Below, piece by piece: positions 54,867-63,589 of a stretch of 64,000 nt of DNA; the first letter of the stretch is position 1, and each line of letters opens with the position of its first letter. Origin of the DNA: Kitasatospora sp. NBC_00315 (GTDB lineage: Bacteria; Actinomycetota; Actinomycetes; Streptomycetales; Streptomycetaceae); the NCBI RefSeq assembly GCF_041435095.1, contig NZ_CP108025.1, forward strand, positions 5,704,001 to 5,768,000. Reading direction: 5' to 3'. The notes beneath the pieces were generated by a model. The model worked only from the letters and a program-made list of their open reading frames with translations. It was not told the DNA's origin and did no database searches. The translations under genes were made by a program, and so were the position numbers.

Positions 54867-56132
54867 TCAGACGCTGCGGAAGGCCAGCACCACGTTGTGG
54901 CCGCCGAAGCCGAACGAGTTGTTCAGCGCGGCGATCGGGCCCTCGGGCAGCTTGCGGGGCTCGCCCGTCACGATGTCCGCGTCCACGTCGTCGTCCAGGT
55001 GCTCGACGTTGATGGTCGGCGGGGCCAGCCGGTTGTACAGGGCCAGCACGGTGGCGACGGTCTCGATGCCGCCGGCGCCGCCCAGCAGGTGGCCGGTCAT
55101 CGACTTGGTCGCCGAGATGGCGATGTGGTCGAGGTGCTCACCGAGCTCCTTGCGCAGCGCCTTCAGCTCGGCGGTGTCGCCCTGCGGGGTTGAGGTGGCG
55201 TGCGCGTTGACGTGCACGATCTCGGCCTTGTCCAGCTGGTTGCGGTCGAACAGGTCGGCCAGCGCACGGGCCACGCCCGCGCCGGTCGGCTCCGGCTGCG
55301 CGATGTGGTGGGCGTCCGAGGAGAGGCCCTGGCCCACCGCCTCGGCGTAGATCCGGGCACCGCGCGCGGCGGCGTGCTCGGCGGACTCCAGCACGACCAC
55401 GCCGGCGCCCTCGCCGAGCACGAAGCCGTCCCGGGCCTTGTCGTACGGGCGGGACGCGCGCTGCGGCTCGTCGTTGTTCTTGGACATCGCCATCATGTTG
55501 GCGAAGGCCACGATCGGCAGCGGGTGGATCGCCGCCTCGGTGCCGCCGGCCACCACGACGTCGGCGCGGCCACTGCGGATCATCTCGATCGCGTAGCCGA
55601 TCGCCTCGGCGCCGGAGGCACAGGCGGAGACGGGGGTGTGCACGCCCGCGCGAGCGCCGACCTCCAGGCCGACGTTGGCCGCCGGGGAGTTGGGCATCAG
55701 CATCGGGACGGTGTGCGGGGAGACCTTGCGGACGCCCTTCTCCTTCAGCACGTCGTACTGGTCGAGCAGGGTGGTCACGCCGCCGATGCCGGAGGCGATC
55801 ACGGCGCCCAGGCGCTCGGGGGCGAGCTTGGAGGACACGTCGGTGGCCGGCGTCTCGTAGCCGGCGTCGGCCCAGGCCTCGCGGGCGGCGATCAGCGCGA
55901 ACTGCGCGGAGCGGTCCAGCTTGCGGGCCAGCGGCCGGGGAAGGATCTCGCCCGGTTCGACGGCGGTGCGCGCGGCGATCCGGACGGGGAGGTCGGCGGC
56001 CCACTCCTCGGTCAGGACGTTCACCCCGGAGCGGCCGGCGAGCAGGCCCTCCCAGGTGGAGGCGGCGTCGCCGCCCAGCGGCGTGAAGGCGCCGATACCC
56101 GTGACGACCACGGTGCGGTTTTCAGCGGTCAC
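54867..56132 (-). CDS. fabF: Beta-ketoacyl-ACP synthase II
   Basis: This 421-residue KAS II condenses malonyl-ACP with growing acyl-ACP in type II fatty-acid synthesis. The triad is C171 (PVSACASGAEAIGYA), H311 (HVNAHATSTPQGD) and H348 (KSMTGHLLGGAGG); the C-terminal SFGFGGHN is conserved. It is the last gene of the fabD-fabH-acpP-fabF cluster, 156 bp downstream of acpP, and ends at a strong terminator. Motif spacing and the cluster mark it as the primary-metabolism enzyme. Confidence 0.95.
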   Translation of the reverse strand: MTAENRTVVVTGIGAFTPLGGDAASTWEGLLAGRSGVNVLTEEWAADLPVRIAARTAVEPGEILPRPLARKLDRSAQFALIAAREAWADAGYETPATDVSSKLAPERLGAVIASGIGGVTTLLDQYDVLKEKGVRKVSPHTVPMLMPNSPAANVGLEVGARAGVHTPVSACASGAEAIGYAIEMIRSGRADVVVAGGTEAAIHPLPIVAFANMMAMSKNNDEPQRASRPYDKARDGFVLGEGAGVVVLESAEHAAARGARIYAEAVGQGLSSDAHHIAQPEPTGAGVARALADLFDRNQLDKAEIVHVNAHATSTPQGDTAELKALRKELGEHLDHIAISATKSMTGHLLGGAGGIETVATVLALYNRLAPPTINVEHLDDDVDADIVTGEPRKLPEGPIAALNNSFGFGGHNVVLAFRSV

Positions 56133-56288
56133 TGGTTTTCTCTCTCACATGTGGCAGGGGGTTCGGCGGCGCCGGAGGTGGGGCCCGGCCGGGGCGCTCC
56201 GCGAGCGGGGAGCCCCGGCCGGTCTAGCGTCAGGTCGTGCGGCCGGGTCGGTCAGGGGGTGAGCGGTCCGGCTGTGCGGTGACCTGGG

Positions 56289-56531
56289 TCAGGCGTTGGC
56301 GAGGATGTAGTCCACGGCGTCGCCGACGGTCTTCAGGTTCTTGACCTCGTCGTCCGGGATCTTGACCTCGAACCGCTCCTCGGCGGCCACGACGACCTCG
56401 ACCATGGACAGCGAGTCGACGTCCAGGTCGTCCGTGAAGGACTTGTCGAGCTCGACGTCCTCGGCCGGGATACCGGCGATCTCGTTGACGATCTCAGCGA
56501 GACCTTCCAGGACCTCGTCCTTGGTAGCCAT
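56289..56531 (-). CDS. acpP: Acyl carrier protein
   Basis: This 80-residue acidic helical protein carries the phosphopantetheine on S40 in DLDVDSLSMVEVVVAAEE. Start MATKDEVLEGLAEIVNEIAGI and end VKNLKTVGDAVDYILANA are typical of fatty-acid ACPs. It lies between fabH and fabF. GGAG-type sequence (GAAGAGGAGCAGCC) precedes the ATG. Confidence 0.96.
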   Translation of the reverse strand: MATKDEVLEGLAEIVNEIAGIPAEDVELDKSFTDDLDVDSLSMVEVVVAAEERFEVKIPDDEVKNLKTVGDAVDYILANA

Positions 56532-56620
56532 AGTGGCTGCTCCTCTTCGGTGGTGATGACGGCTGCCCGGCGGGCGGCCGCACGTTCTGTTGACGGGTAC
56601 GGCGGGTACTGCGGCTGTGC

Positions 56621-57652
56621 CTAGGGGAGCGTAACGACTGCCGCCGCGTAGACCAGACCCGCCCCGAACCCGATGATCAGGGCGAGGTCGCCGCTGCGGG
56701 CCTCTCCGCTCTCCAGCATGCGTTCCATCGCCAGCGGGATGGAGGCCGCCGAGGTGTTGCCGGTCTCGGCGATGTCACGGGCCACCGGTACCGACGCGGG
56801 CAGCTTGAGCGCCTTGATCATGGCATCGGTGATCCGCATGTTGGCCTGGTGCGGGATGAACGCGCCGAGCTGTTCGGCGGTGATCCCGGCGGCGTCCAGC
56901 GCCTGCTGGGCGACCTTGGCCATCTCCCAGACGGCCCAGCGGAAGACCGCCTGGCCCTCCATCCGCAGAGCCGGCCACTTGACCTCGTCGCCGGCGCCGT
57001 TGACGGCGTCCTCCTTGGCGAAGGCGGTGTCCCAGGCCTGGGTCTGCGTGATGACGTCCTTCTGCGAGCCGTCCGAGCCCCAGACGACCTTGCCGATCCC
57101 GGGGGTGTCGGACGGGCCGACGACGGCCGCGCCGGCGCCGTCACCGAAGATGAACGCGGTCGAGCGGTCCGAGGTGTCGGTCAGGTCGCTGAGCCGCTCG
57201 ACACCGATCACCAGCACGTACTCGGCGCTGCCGCCGCGGATCATGCCGTCGGCCAGGCCCAGGCCGTAGCCGAAGCCGGCGCAGGCCGCCGAGATGTCGA
57301 AGGCGGGGGCGGTGCCGCAGCCGAGCCGCTGGGCGATCTCGGTGGCGATGGCCGGGGTCTGCTTCAGGTGCGAGACGGTCGCCACGATCACGGCGCCGAT
57401 CTGCTCGGCCGCGATCCCGGACTGCGCGATCGCCTTGCCGGCCGCCTGCACCGACATCTCGGCGACGGTCTCCTCCGGGCCGGCCCAGCGGCGCTCGGCG
57501 ATTCCGCTGCGGGTCCGGATCCACTCGTCCGAGGAGTCGATCCAGTTCAGGACCTCGGCGTTCGGGATCACCCGGACGGGGCGGTAGCCGCCCACGCCGT
57601 GGATCCGGGAGTACGCCGCGCCGGTGACCGGCCGGATCTGGGGGGTGCTCAT
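56621..57652 (-). CDS. fabH: Beta-ketoacyl-ACP synthase III
   Basis: This 343-residue enzyme starts fatty-acid chains by joining acyl-CoA to malonyl-ACP; in streptomycetes it uses branched primers. The catalytic residues are C124 (DISAACAGFGYGL), His in FIPHQANMRI and Asn in ETGNTSAASIP. Its ATG overlaps the fabD stop by 4 nt. Length is normal. Confidence 0.95.
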   Translation of the reverse strand: MSTPQIRPVTGAAYSRIHGVGGYRPVRVIPNAEVLNWIDSSDEWIRTRSGIAERRWAGPEETVAEMSVQAAGKAIAQSGIAAEQIGAVIVATVSHLKQTPAIATEIAQRLGCGTAPAFDISAACAGFGYGLGLADGMIRGGSAEYVLVIGVERLSDLTDTSDRSTAFIFGDGAGAAVVGPSDTPGIGKVVWGSDGSQKDVITQTQAWDTAFAKEDAVNGAGDEVKWPALRMEGQAVFRWAVWEMAKVAQQALDAAGITAEQLGAFIPHQANMRITDAMIKALKLPASVPVARDIAETGNTSAASIPLAMERMLESGEARSGDLALIIGFGAGLVYAAAVVTLP

Positions 57653-58593
57653 GCGAGGTTCTCCTGACGGCCGTGCTCGGCCACGAGCGCGTGCGCCTTG
57701 TCGAGATCGGCCGGGGTCTTCAGGGCGAGCGTCGCGACGCCCTTGAGGTTGCGCTTGAGCAGGTTGGTGAGGGTCCCGGCGGGCGAGAGCTCGATCACCG
57801 CGGTCGTACCCAGCTGCTGCAGCGTCTCCATGCAGAGATCCCAGCGGACGGGGTTGGAGACCTGGGAGACCAGCCGGCCGAGCACCTCGGCGCCGGAGGT
57901 CACGACCTCGCCGTCCTTGTTGGAGACGTACGCGACCGCCGGGTCGGAGATCTCCAGGGTCGGGGCCAGCTTCGCCAGCCGCTCCACGCCCGGAGCCATG
58001 TGCTCGGTGTGGAAGGCGCCCGCCACCTTGAGCGGGATCAGCCGGGAGCCGGCCGGCGGGTCGGCCTTGAGGGCCTCCAGCTGCGCCAGGGTGCCGGCCG
58101 CGACGATCTGGCCGCCGCCGTTGTTGTTGGCCGCGGTGAGACCGTGCTCGGCGAGCTTGGCCGCGACCAGCTCCGGATCCCCGCCGAGGACGGCGGCCAT
58201 GCCGGTCGCGGTGGTGGCGGCGGCCTCGGCCATCGCCAGACTGCGCTCGCGGACGAAGGTGAGGGCGTCATGGGCGCTGAGCACACCGGCGCCGGCGGCG
58301 GCGGTGATCTCACCGACGCTGTGGCCGGCGACCGCGCCGACCAGCTGCCGGGCCCGGACCTCGTCCGGGAACAGCGCCCGGGCGGCCACCAGGCCGGCGG
58401 CCACCAGCAGCGGCTGGGCCACCGCGGTGTCCTTGATCTCCTCCTCGGAGGCCTCGGTTCCGTAGCGCACCAGGTCGAGCCCGGCGACCTCGGACCAGCC
58501 ACGAAGGCGGTCGTCGACGCCGTCCACCTCCAGCCAGGGGCTGAGGAATCCGGGGGTCTGGGCACCCTGTCCAGGGGCGACGATTACGAGCAC
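57649..58593 (-). CDS. fabD: Malonyl-CoA:ACP transacylase
   Basis: This 314-residue enzyme loads malonyl groups on ACP. The nucleophile is S92 in VAGHSVGEITAAAGAGVL; the N-terminal APGQGAQTPGFLSPWL and the late AFHTEHMAPG with catalytic His are conserved. It starts at GTG 58593 and overlaps fabH by 4 nt. It is the first biosynthetic gene behind the fasR-like regulator, across a 90-bp gap that should contain its own promoter. Confidence 0.95.
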   Translation of the reverse strand: MLVIVAPGQGAQTPGFLSPWLEVDGVDDRLRGWSEVAGLDLVRYGTEASEEEIKDTAVAQPLLVAAGLVAARALFPDEVRARQLVGAVAGHSVGEITAAAGAGVLSAHDALTFVRERSLAMAEAAATTATGMAAVLGGDPELVAAKLAEHGLTAANNNGGGQIVAAGTLAQLEALKADPPAGSRLIPLKVAGAFHTEHMAPGVERLAKLAPTLEISDPAVAYVSNKDGEVVTSGAEVLGRLVSQVSNPVRWDLCMETLQQLGTTAVIELSPAGTLTNLLKRNLKGVATLALKTPADLDKAHALVAEHGRQENLA

Positions 58594-58655
58594 GGTTCAA
58601 CCCTCTCTCGCCGGACGCCCAGGGGCGGGTAGGCGACGGTAACGAAGAAAAGCAC

Positions 58656-58676
58656 GTGGGATTGTGGAGTCCCTAC
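58656..58676. promoter_or_regulatory. Inverted-repeat-like element in the fasR-fabD gap
   Basis: GTGGGA (58656-58661) and TCCC-T-AC (58670-58676) form near-inverted arms around TTGTGGAG in the short gap upstream of fabD. FasR is known to bind the fabD promoter in S. coelicolor; whether this element is its site is a guess. Confidence 0.3.
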
Positions 58677-58683
58677 AGCGCTG

Positions 58684-60042
58684 TCAGCTCTGCTCCCCGA
58701 CCGTGCCCAGTCGGCCGAGCGCGAGCGCGATGCGCAGCGTGAAGGCCGAACGGACGTCGGAGGGAGCATAGCCCGTGACGTCTGTCACACGTCGGAGCCG
58801 GTAGCGCACCGTGTTGGGGTGGACGAAGAGCATCCTGGCCGCGCCCTCCAGCGAGGAGGCCTGTTCCAGGTAGACGCTGAGCGTCTCCAGCAGTGCCGAA
58901 CCCGCCTCGTCCAGTGGTGTGTAGATCTCCTCCACCAGCTGACGGCGCGCCGCCTGGTCCCCGGCCAGGGCCCGTTCGGGCAGCAGGTCGTCCGCCAGGA
59001 CGGGGCGCGGCGCGTCCGGCCAGGCCGCGCAGGCCCGCAGGCCGGCCGCTGCGGCGTGCGCGGACCTGGTCGCCGACAGCAGGTCGCCGACGGTCGGGCC
59101 GACCACCACCGGGCCGGGCGCGAACTGGCCGATCAGCGCCCGGGCCGCGTGCACCGGCTCCTTGTCGCCGCCGACCACCACGACCAGGCGCTTGCCCAGC
59201 ACCCCGGTCAAAACGTGCAGCTTGGCGTACCTGGCGGCCCGTCGGATCGCCTCCACCACGAGCTCGCTGTCGCCGTCCGGGGCACTGCCCATCACCACCC
59301 GCACCTGGCTCGGCTGACCCCAGCCGAGCGCGGCCGCCCGGGAGAGCACTCCCTCGTCCGCGTCACCGGAGAGCAGCGAGTTGACGACCAGGGCCTCCAG
59401 CCGGGCGTCCCAGGCGCCGCGCGCCTCGGCGGCCTGGGCGTACACCTGGGCCGTCGCGAAGGCGATCTCCCGGGCGTACACCAGGACCGACTCGCGCATG
59501 TCGGCCTCGTCGCCGGGAGCGGCCACCTCCTCGATGGCCTCCTCCATCACCTCGATGGTGGTGCGGATCAGCTCGACGGTCTGCCGCAGGGTGATCGCCC
59601 TGGTCAGCTCGCGCGGCGCGGTGCCGAAGACGTCGGTCGAGATGGCCTGCGGGGCGTCCGGGTGCCGGTACCACTCGGTGAAGGCGGCGATGCCCGCCTG
59701 GGCGACCAGGCCGATCCAGGAGCGGTGCTCCGGCGGCATCCGCCGGTACCAGCCCAGCTGGTCGTCCATCCGGGCGATCGCGGCCGAGGCGAGCTTGCCC
59801 GAGGAGCGCTCCAGCCGCTTGAGCGTCGCGACCCGCCGCTCGGCCCGCTCGGCGGCCTGCTTGCGCTCCTGCGCGGTCAGGCGCGGCGCGGCGCGGCCCG
59901 CCCGGGGACCGGCAGCTCTCCTGCTCGCCGTCGCCCCGGCGGCGGGCCTGGCGGTTCCGGCAGGTTCGGAGGGCGGCGCCGCGGCGGCGTCGTCCGGTGT
60001 GTCGGTCTGGTCGTTCTTGGCGTTCGCAGAAGCGGCTGGCAC
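58684..60042 (-). CDS. fasR: FasR-type fatty-acid biosynthesis regulator (PucR/CdaR-like HTH)
   Basis: This 452-residue protein has an Ala/Arg-rich N-terminal tail, a helical region (KLASAAIARMDDQLGWYRRMPPEHRSWIGLVAQAGIAAFTEWY), a GGDEF-like middle segment and a C-terminal PucR helix-turn-helix (LLETLSVYLEQASSLEGAARMLFVHPNTVRYRLRRVTDVTG). This architecture upstream of fabD is that of FasR, which activates the fab cluster in S. coelicolor. GTG 60042 is used; GTG 60060 is also possible and neither has a ribosome-binding site, so a leaderless transcript is likely. Confidence 0.88.
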   Translation of the reverse strand: MPAASANAKNDQTDTPDDAAAAPPSEPAGTARPAAGATASRRAAGPRAGRAAPRLTAQERKQAAERAERRVATLKRLERSSGKLASAAIARMDDQLGWYRRMPPEHRSWIGLVAQAGIAAFTEWYRHPDAPQAISTDVFGTAPRELTRAITLRQTVELIRTTIEVMEEAIEEVAAPGDEADMRESVLVYAREIAFATAQVYAQAAEARGAWDARLEALVVNSLLSGDADEGVLSRAAALGWGQPSQVRVVMGSAPDGDSELVVEAIRRAARYAKLHVLTGVLGKRLVVVVGGDKEPVHAARALIGQFAPGPVVVGPTVGDLLSATRSAHAAAAGLRACAAWPDAPRPVLADDLLPERALAGDQAARRQLVEEIYTPLDEAGSALLETLSVYLEQASSLEGAARMLFVHPNTVRYRLRRVTDVTGYAPSDVRSAFTLRIALALGRLGTVGEQS

Positions 60043-60132
60043 AGGACAAGACTGCCTCACCGGGATGAATGCTCGTGCACAACCCCTCCGATCCGGCCCG
60101 GTGGCGACGATCACACCGGCTACCGTGGCCCC

Positions 60133-60909
60133 GTGACCGACGCCGCCACCCGCCCCCGCACCGACCTGCGCCGCACCGCCGAGCGCTATCTCTCGACCCA
60201 CGCGCAGGGCGTCGAGACCAGGCACGCGTTCTCCTTCTCCGGCCACTACGACCCGAGGAACACCCACTTCGGCGCGCTGCTGGCGTGCAACGAGGAGCGG
60301 CTCGCGCCCGGCGCCGGCTACGAGGAGCACCGCCACCGCGACACCGAGATCCTCACCTACGTGCTGGAGGGCGCGCTGGCCCACCGGGACGGCGAGGGCC
60401 ACAGCGGCGTGGTGCGCCCGGGCATGGTGCAGCACCTCGGCGCGGGCTCGGGCGTCACGCACACCGAACGCAACGTCGGCGGGGCCGAGGTGCCGGTCCG
60501 CTTCGTCCAGATGTGGCTCCAGCCGGACGTATTCGACGCGCCCCCGGTCTACGGGCTGCGCCGGGTGGAGCCGGCCGCCGACGGGCTGACCCTGCTGGCC
60601 TCGGGCCTGTCGCGGGACGCGGACACCCCGGCCCTGCGGCTGCGCCGCTCGGACGCCGCGCTCTGGCTGGCCACGGCCGGCCCCTGGCTGCCGCTGCCCG
60701 AGCTGCCCGCCGCCCCGTACCGCTACGCCCACCTGACGGCGGGCTCACTGGGGTTTCGCACGGTGCGGGGGCCGCAGGGGGGCGGACGCTCGATGGAGCC
60801 CGGCGACAGTGCCCGGATCACCGGCGAGGCCTTCGCCGATCCGACGGCGGGCGAGCACGGCGCCGAGCTGCTGGTCTGGGAGATGCACTCACCGGTCTCC
60901 TACGGCTGA
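60133..60909 (+). CDS. Pirin family protein
   Basis: This 258-residue bicupin has the iron ligands H66, H68 (YEEHRHRDTEILTYVLEGALAHRDGEGHSG), H110 and E112 (GSGVTHTERN), followed by RFVQMWLQPD. Pirins of bacteria may act as quercetinases or redox-responsive proteins. It starts at GTG 60133; TACCGT at 60121-60126 is spaced 6 nt from it, which suits a leaderless promoter. It is divergent from fasR. Confidence 0.9.
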   Translation: MTDAATRPRTDLRRTAERYLSTHAQGVETRHAFSFSGHYDPRNTHFGALLACNEERLAPGAGYEEHRHRDTEILTYVLEGALAHRDGEGHSGVVRPGMVQHLGAGSGVTHTERNVGGAEVPVRFVQMWLQPDVFDAPPVYGLRRVEPAADGLTLLASGLSRDADTPALRLRRSDAALWLATAGPWLPLPELPAAPYRYAHLTAGSLGFRTVRGPQGGGRSMEPGDSARITGEAFADPTAGEHGAELLVWEMHSPVSYG

Positions 60910-60992
60910 CGCCTGTCCGTCCGCTCGCCCGTCCCCGCTCGCCCGTCCGCCCGCCCGGTGCGGGCGGGCAGGCCGGGCCGGCCGGGCGCGGA

Positions 60993-61826
60993 TCAGCCGT
61001 CGAGCTCGGCCAGCACGGCGTCGGTGAACGCCGGCCAGGCTTCGGCCGCCCACGGGCCGAAGTCGCGGTCGGTGAGGGCCACGCAGGCGGCCCCGGCGGC
61101 CGGGTCGACCCAGAGGAAGGTGCCGGACTGCCCGAAGTGCCCGAAGGTGGCGGCCGAGCTGGCGTCGCCCGTCCAGTGCGGGGCCTTGTCGCCGCGGATC
61201 TCGAAGCCGAGGCCCCAGTCGTTGGGCCGGCGGTGCCCGAAGCCGGGCAGCACGCCGCTGAGCCCCGGGAAGGCGACCACCCGGGTGGCCGCCTCGACGG
61301 TCGAAGGGTCCAGCAGGCGCGGGGCCTGCAACTCGGCGGCGAAGCGGCACAGGTCGGCGACGGTGGAGACGCCGCCGGCCCCGGCCGGTGCGCGGTGCGC
61401 GGTGTCCAGGTACGTCGCCCGCATGCCCAGCGGCTCGAACACCGCCTCCGCCGCGTACTGCGCGAACGGGATGCCCGACGCCTTGGCGAGGGTGTCGGCG
61501 AGGACGTCGAAGCCGGCGTTGGAGTACAGCCGCCGGGTGCCCGGCGCGGCCATCGACCGGTGCTCGTCGAAGGCGAGTCCGGAGGTGTGGGCGAGCAGGT
61601 GACGGACCGTCGACCCCTGCGGTCCGGCCGGATCGTCCAGCTCGAAGACGCCCTCCTCGACCGCGACCAGCGCCGCGTACGCGCTGAGCAGCTTGGTCAC
61701 CGACGCGAGCGGGAACGGCCGTTCCTGCGGGCCGTCCGCGCCGAGCAGTGCGCCGTCCGCGCCGCGTACCACGGCGGTCGCCGCGTGGGGCACCGGCCAG
61801 TCCTCGATCATCCGCAAGCTCTGCAT
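60993..61826 (-). CDS. Serine hydrolase, beta-lactamase/esterase (class C-like) family
   Basis: This 277-residue protein has the S42-x-x-K45 motif (FPLASVTKLLSAYAALVAVEEG), Y101-S-N (RLYSNAGFDVLADTL) and a late HFGQSGTFLWVDP in place of KTG. There is no signal peptide, so it is probably cytoplasmic. Such proteins are esterases or peptidases more often than antibiotic-resistance enzymes. ATG 61826 starts just after a region shared with the divergent MerR gene; ATG 61811 is an alternative. Confidence 0.85.
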   Translation of the reverse strand: MQSLRMIEDWPVPHAATAVVRGADGALLGADGPQERPFPLASVTKLLSAYAALVAVEEGVFELDDPAGPQGSTVRHLLAHTSGLAFDEHRSMAAPGTRRLYSNAGFDVLADTLAKASGIPFAQYAAEAVFEPLGMRATYLDTAHRAPAGAGGVSTVADLCRFAAELQAPRLLDPSTVEAATRVVAFPGLSGVLPGFGHRRPNDWGLGFEIRGDKAPHWTGDASSAATFGHFGQSGTFLWVDPAAGAACVALTDRDFGPWAAEAWPAFTDAVLAELDG

Positions 61827-61876
61827 GGGCCCGACTCTAACGAAGCCCGCGGGGCCCGCCGACGTGGGACGCTTGC

Positions 61877-61892
61877 TTGGAGTGCGCTCTAA
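61877..61892. promoter_or_regulatory. MerR-type dyad in the hydrolase-merR gap
   Basis: TTGGAG-TGCG-CTCTAA is an inverted repeat with one mismatch, lying in the 108-bp divergent gap. TTGGAGTGCGCTC with following ACTCACTAG resembles operators of MerR regulators that control aldo/keto reductases. Confidence 0.5.
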
Positions 61893-61934
61893 CTCACTAG
61901 CGTCGTCACCACCGCACACCAGGGGGTCCCGCTC

Positions 61935-62462
61935 ATGGTCACACTCGCTCCGTCCGACTCCGGCCCGCGCAGCTGCACGGACGCCTACAGCACGCCGGAC
62001 AGCGCGCCCGACCGGAACCCGCGGCACACCATCGGGGAGGTCGCGGCGGCCAGCGGCCTCACCGCCCACACGCTGCGCTGGTACGAGCGGATCGGCCTGC
62101 TCGACCCGGTGGACCGGTCCTACTCCGGCCAGCGCCGCTACAGCGACGGTGATCTCGCCCGGCTGGCCTTCCTCGGCAAGCTGCGGCTGACCGGGATGCC
62201 GGTCGCCGACATGCTGCGGTACGTCGAGCTGGCCCGCCTGGGCGAGGCGACCTTCCACGAGCGGCGCGAGCTGCTGGTCGCCCACCGCGAGGAGGTCCGG
62301 CAGCGACTGTCCGACCTGCACGCGACGCTCGCCGTCCTCGACCACAAGATCGATCTCTACTCCCGCAGGCAGACCTCGGACACCCGGCCCCGTGACGGGC
62401 AGCGCGTCGGAGTGTCGCCCGCGGACACCCACGTCACCTCCGACCAGAGGAAGAGCGCATGA
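61935..62462 (+). CDS. MerR-family transcriptional regulator
   Basis: This 175-residue protein has a MerR winged helix near residues 32-100 (HTIGEVAAASGLTAHTLRWYERIGLLDPVDRSYSGQRRYSDGDLARLAFLGKLRLTGMPVADML), then a dimerisation coiled coil (RRELLVAHREEVRQRLSDLHATLAVLDHKIDLY). It has no Cys cluster, so it is not a metal sensor. Its stop overlaps the ATG of an aldo/keto reductase (ATGA), so it probably controls that gene and itself. Confidence 0.9.
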   Translation: MVTLAPSDSGPRSCTDAYSTPDSAPDRNPRHTIGEVAAASGLTAHTLRWYERIGLLDPVDRSYSGQRRYSDGDLARLAFLGKLRLTGMPVADMLRYVELARLGEATFHERRELLVAHREEVRQRLSDLHATLAVLDHKIDLYSRRQTSDTRPRDGQRVGVSPADTHVTSDQRKSA

Positions 62463-63463
62463 CACTCCCCACCACCACGCTCGGCGACAACGGCCCCGTC
62501 GTCGGCGCCCAGGGCCTCGGCTGCATGGGCATGAGCGAGTTCTACGGCCCGACCGACACCGCGGAGGCCCTCGCCACCCTGGACGCGGCCCTCGACCTCG
62601 GCGTGACCCTGTTCGACACCGCCGACATCTACGGCTCCGGGCACAACGAGGAGCTGATCGGCCCCTTCGTGCGGGCCAACCGCGACCGGGTCGTGCTGGC
62701 CACCAAGTTCGCCATCGAGCGCCGGGCCGACGACCCCGCCTACCGGGGCGTGCGCAACGACGCCGCGTACGTCCGCTCCGCCGTGGACGCCTCGCTGCGG
62801 CGGCTGGGCGTGGACGTCATCGATCTCTACTACATGCACCGCCGGGACCCGGCCGTCCCGTTCGCCGAGTCGGTCGGCGCCATGGCCGAACTGGTGCAGG
62901 CCGGCAAGGTGCGCCACCTCGGGCTCTCCGAGGTCACCGGCGCGGAGCTGCGCGAGGCGCACGCGGTCCACCCGATCGCCGCGCTGCAGTCCGAGTGGTC
63001 GATCTTCTCCCGGGACGTCGAGCGGACCGCGGTGCCGGCCGCGGCGGAGCTGGGGGTCGCCTTCGTGCCGTACTCCCCGCTCGGCCGGGGCTTCCTGACC
63101 GGTTCGTTCGCCGCCGCCGAGCAGCTGTCGGCGCAGGACTACCGGCGCTACCACCCGCAGTTCAGCGGCCCCAACGCGGAGGCGAACGCGGCGCTGGTGG
63201 CGCCGATCCTGAAGATCGCGGCCGGGCGCGGGGTGAGTGCCGCGCAGGTGGCGCTGGCGTGGGTGCACCAGCGCGCCGAGGTGCACGGGCTGACGGTCGT
63301 TCCGATCCCCGGCACCCGCAAGCGGACCCGGCTCGCGGAGAACACCGCCGCGGCCGTCCTGCGGCTGGCCCCGGAGGAGCTGGCCGAGCTGGAGCCGATC
63401 GCGGGCCGGGTCACCGGTACGCGCTACGCCGACATGAGCTTCACCTCGGCCGGACGCGAGTAG
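62459..63463 (+). CDS. Aldo/keto reductase
   Basis: This 334-residue NADPH enzyme has the tetrad D53, Y58 (LFDTADIYGSGHNEELIG), K83 (VVLATKFAIE) and H127 (DVIDLYYMHRRDPAVP). The cofactor end VVPIPGTRKRTRLAENTAA is conserved. It reduces aldehydes or ketones; substrate unknown. It overlaps the MerR gene by 4 nt, a common pairing in actinobacteria that suggests induction by reactive carbonyls. Confidence 0.92.
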   Translation: MTLPTTTLGDNGPVVGAQGLGCMGMSEFYGPTDTAEALATLDAALDLGVTLFDTADIYGSGHNEELIGPFVRANRDRVVLATKFAIERRADDPAYRGVRNDAAYVRSAVDASLRRLGVDVIDLYYMHRRDPAVPFAESVGAMAELVQAGKVRHLGLSEVTGAELREAHAVHPIAALQSEWSIFSRDVERTAVPAAAELGVAFVPYSPLGRGFLTGSFAAAEQLSAQDYRRYHPQFSGPNAEANAALVAPILKIAAGRGVSAAQVALAWVHQRAEVHGLTVVPIPGTRKRTRLAENTAAAVLRLAPEELAELEPIAGRVTGTRYADMSFTSAGRE

Positions 63464-63589
63464 GCCGGACGGGGCCCGGGGCGGCCGGTCGCCGCCGCGG
63501 GCCCGGTGGCCGCGCCGCCGCGGCGCACCCGGCTCCGGGGCCGGCGGGCTCGCGCCGTGGCCCGCCGCCGGTGATCCGCGGACGGGCCG

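Noticed and set aside
54867-60042. Ketosynthase, ACP and malonyltransferase genes as a polyketide cluster
   Set aside because: Single copies in the fabD-fabH-acpP-fabF order with a FasR-like regulator, without ketoreductase, cyclase or chain-length-factor genes, mark primary fatty-acid synthesis.
60993-61826. Beta-lactamase-fold protein as an antibiotic-resistance gene
   Set aside because: No signal peptide is present and the third motif is HFGQSG rather than KTG; an esterase or peptidase role is more likely.
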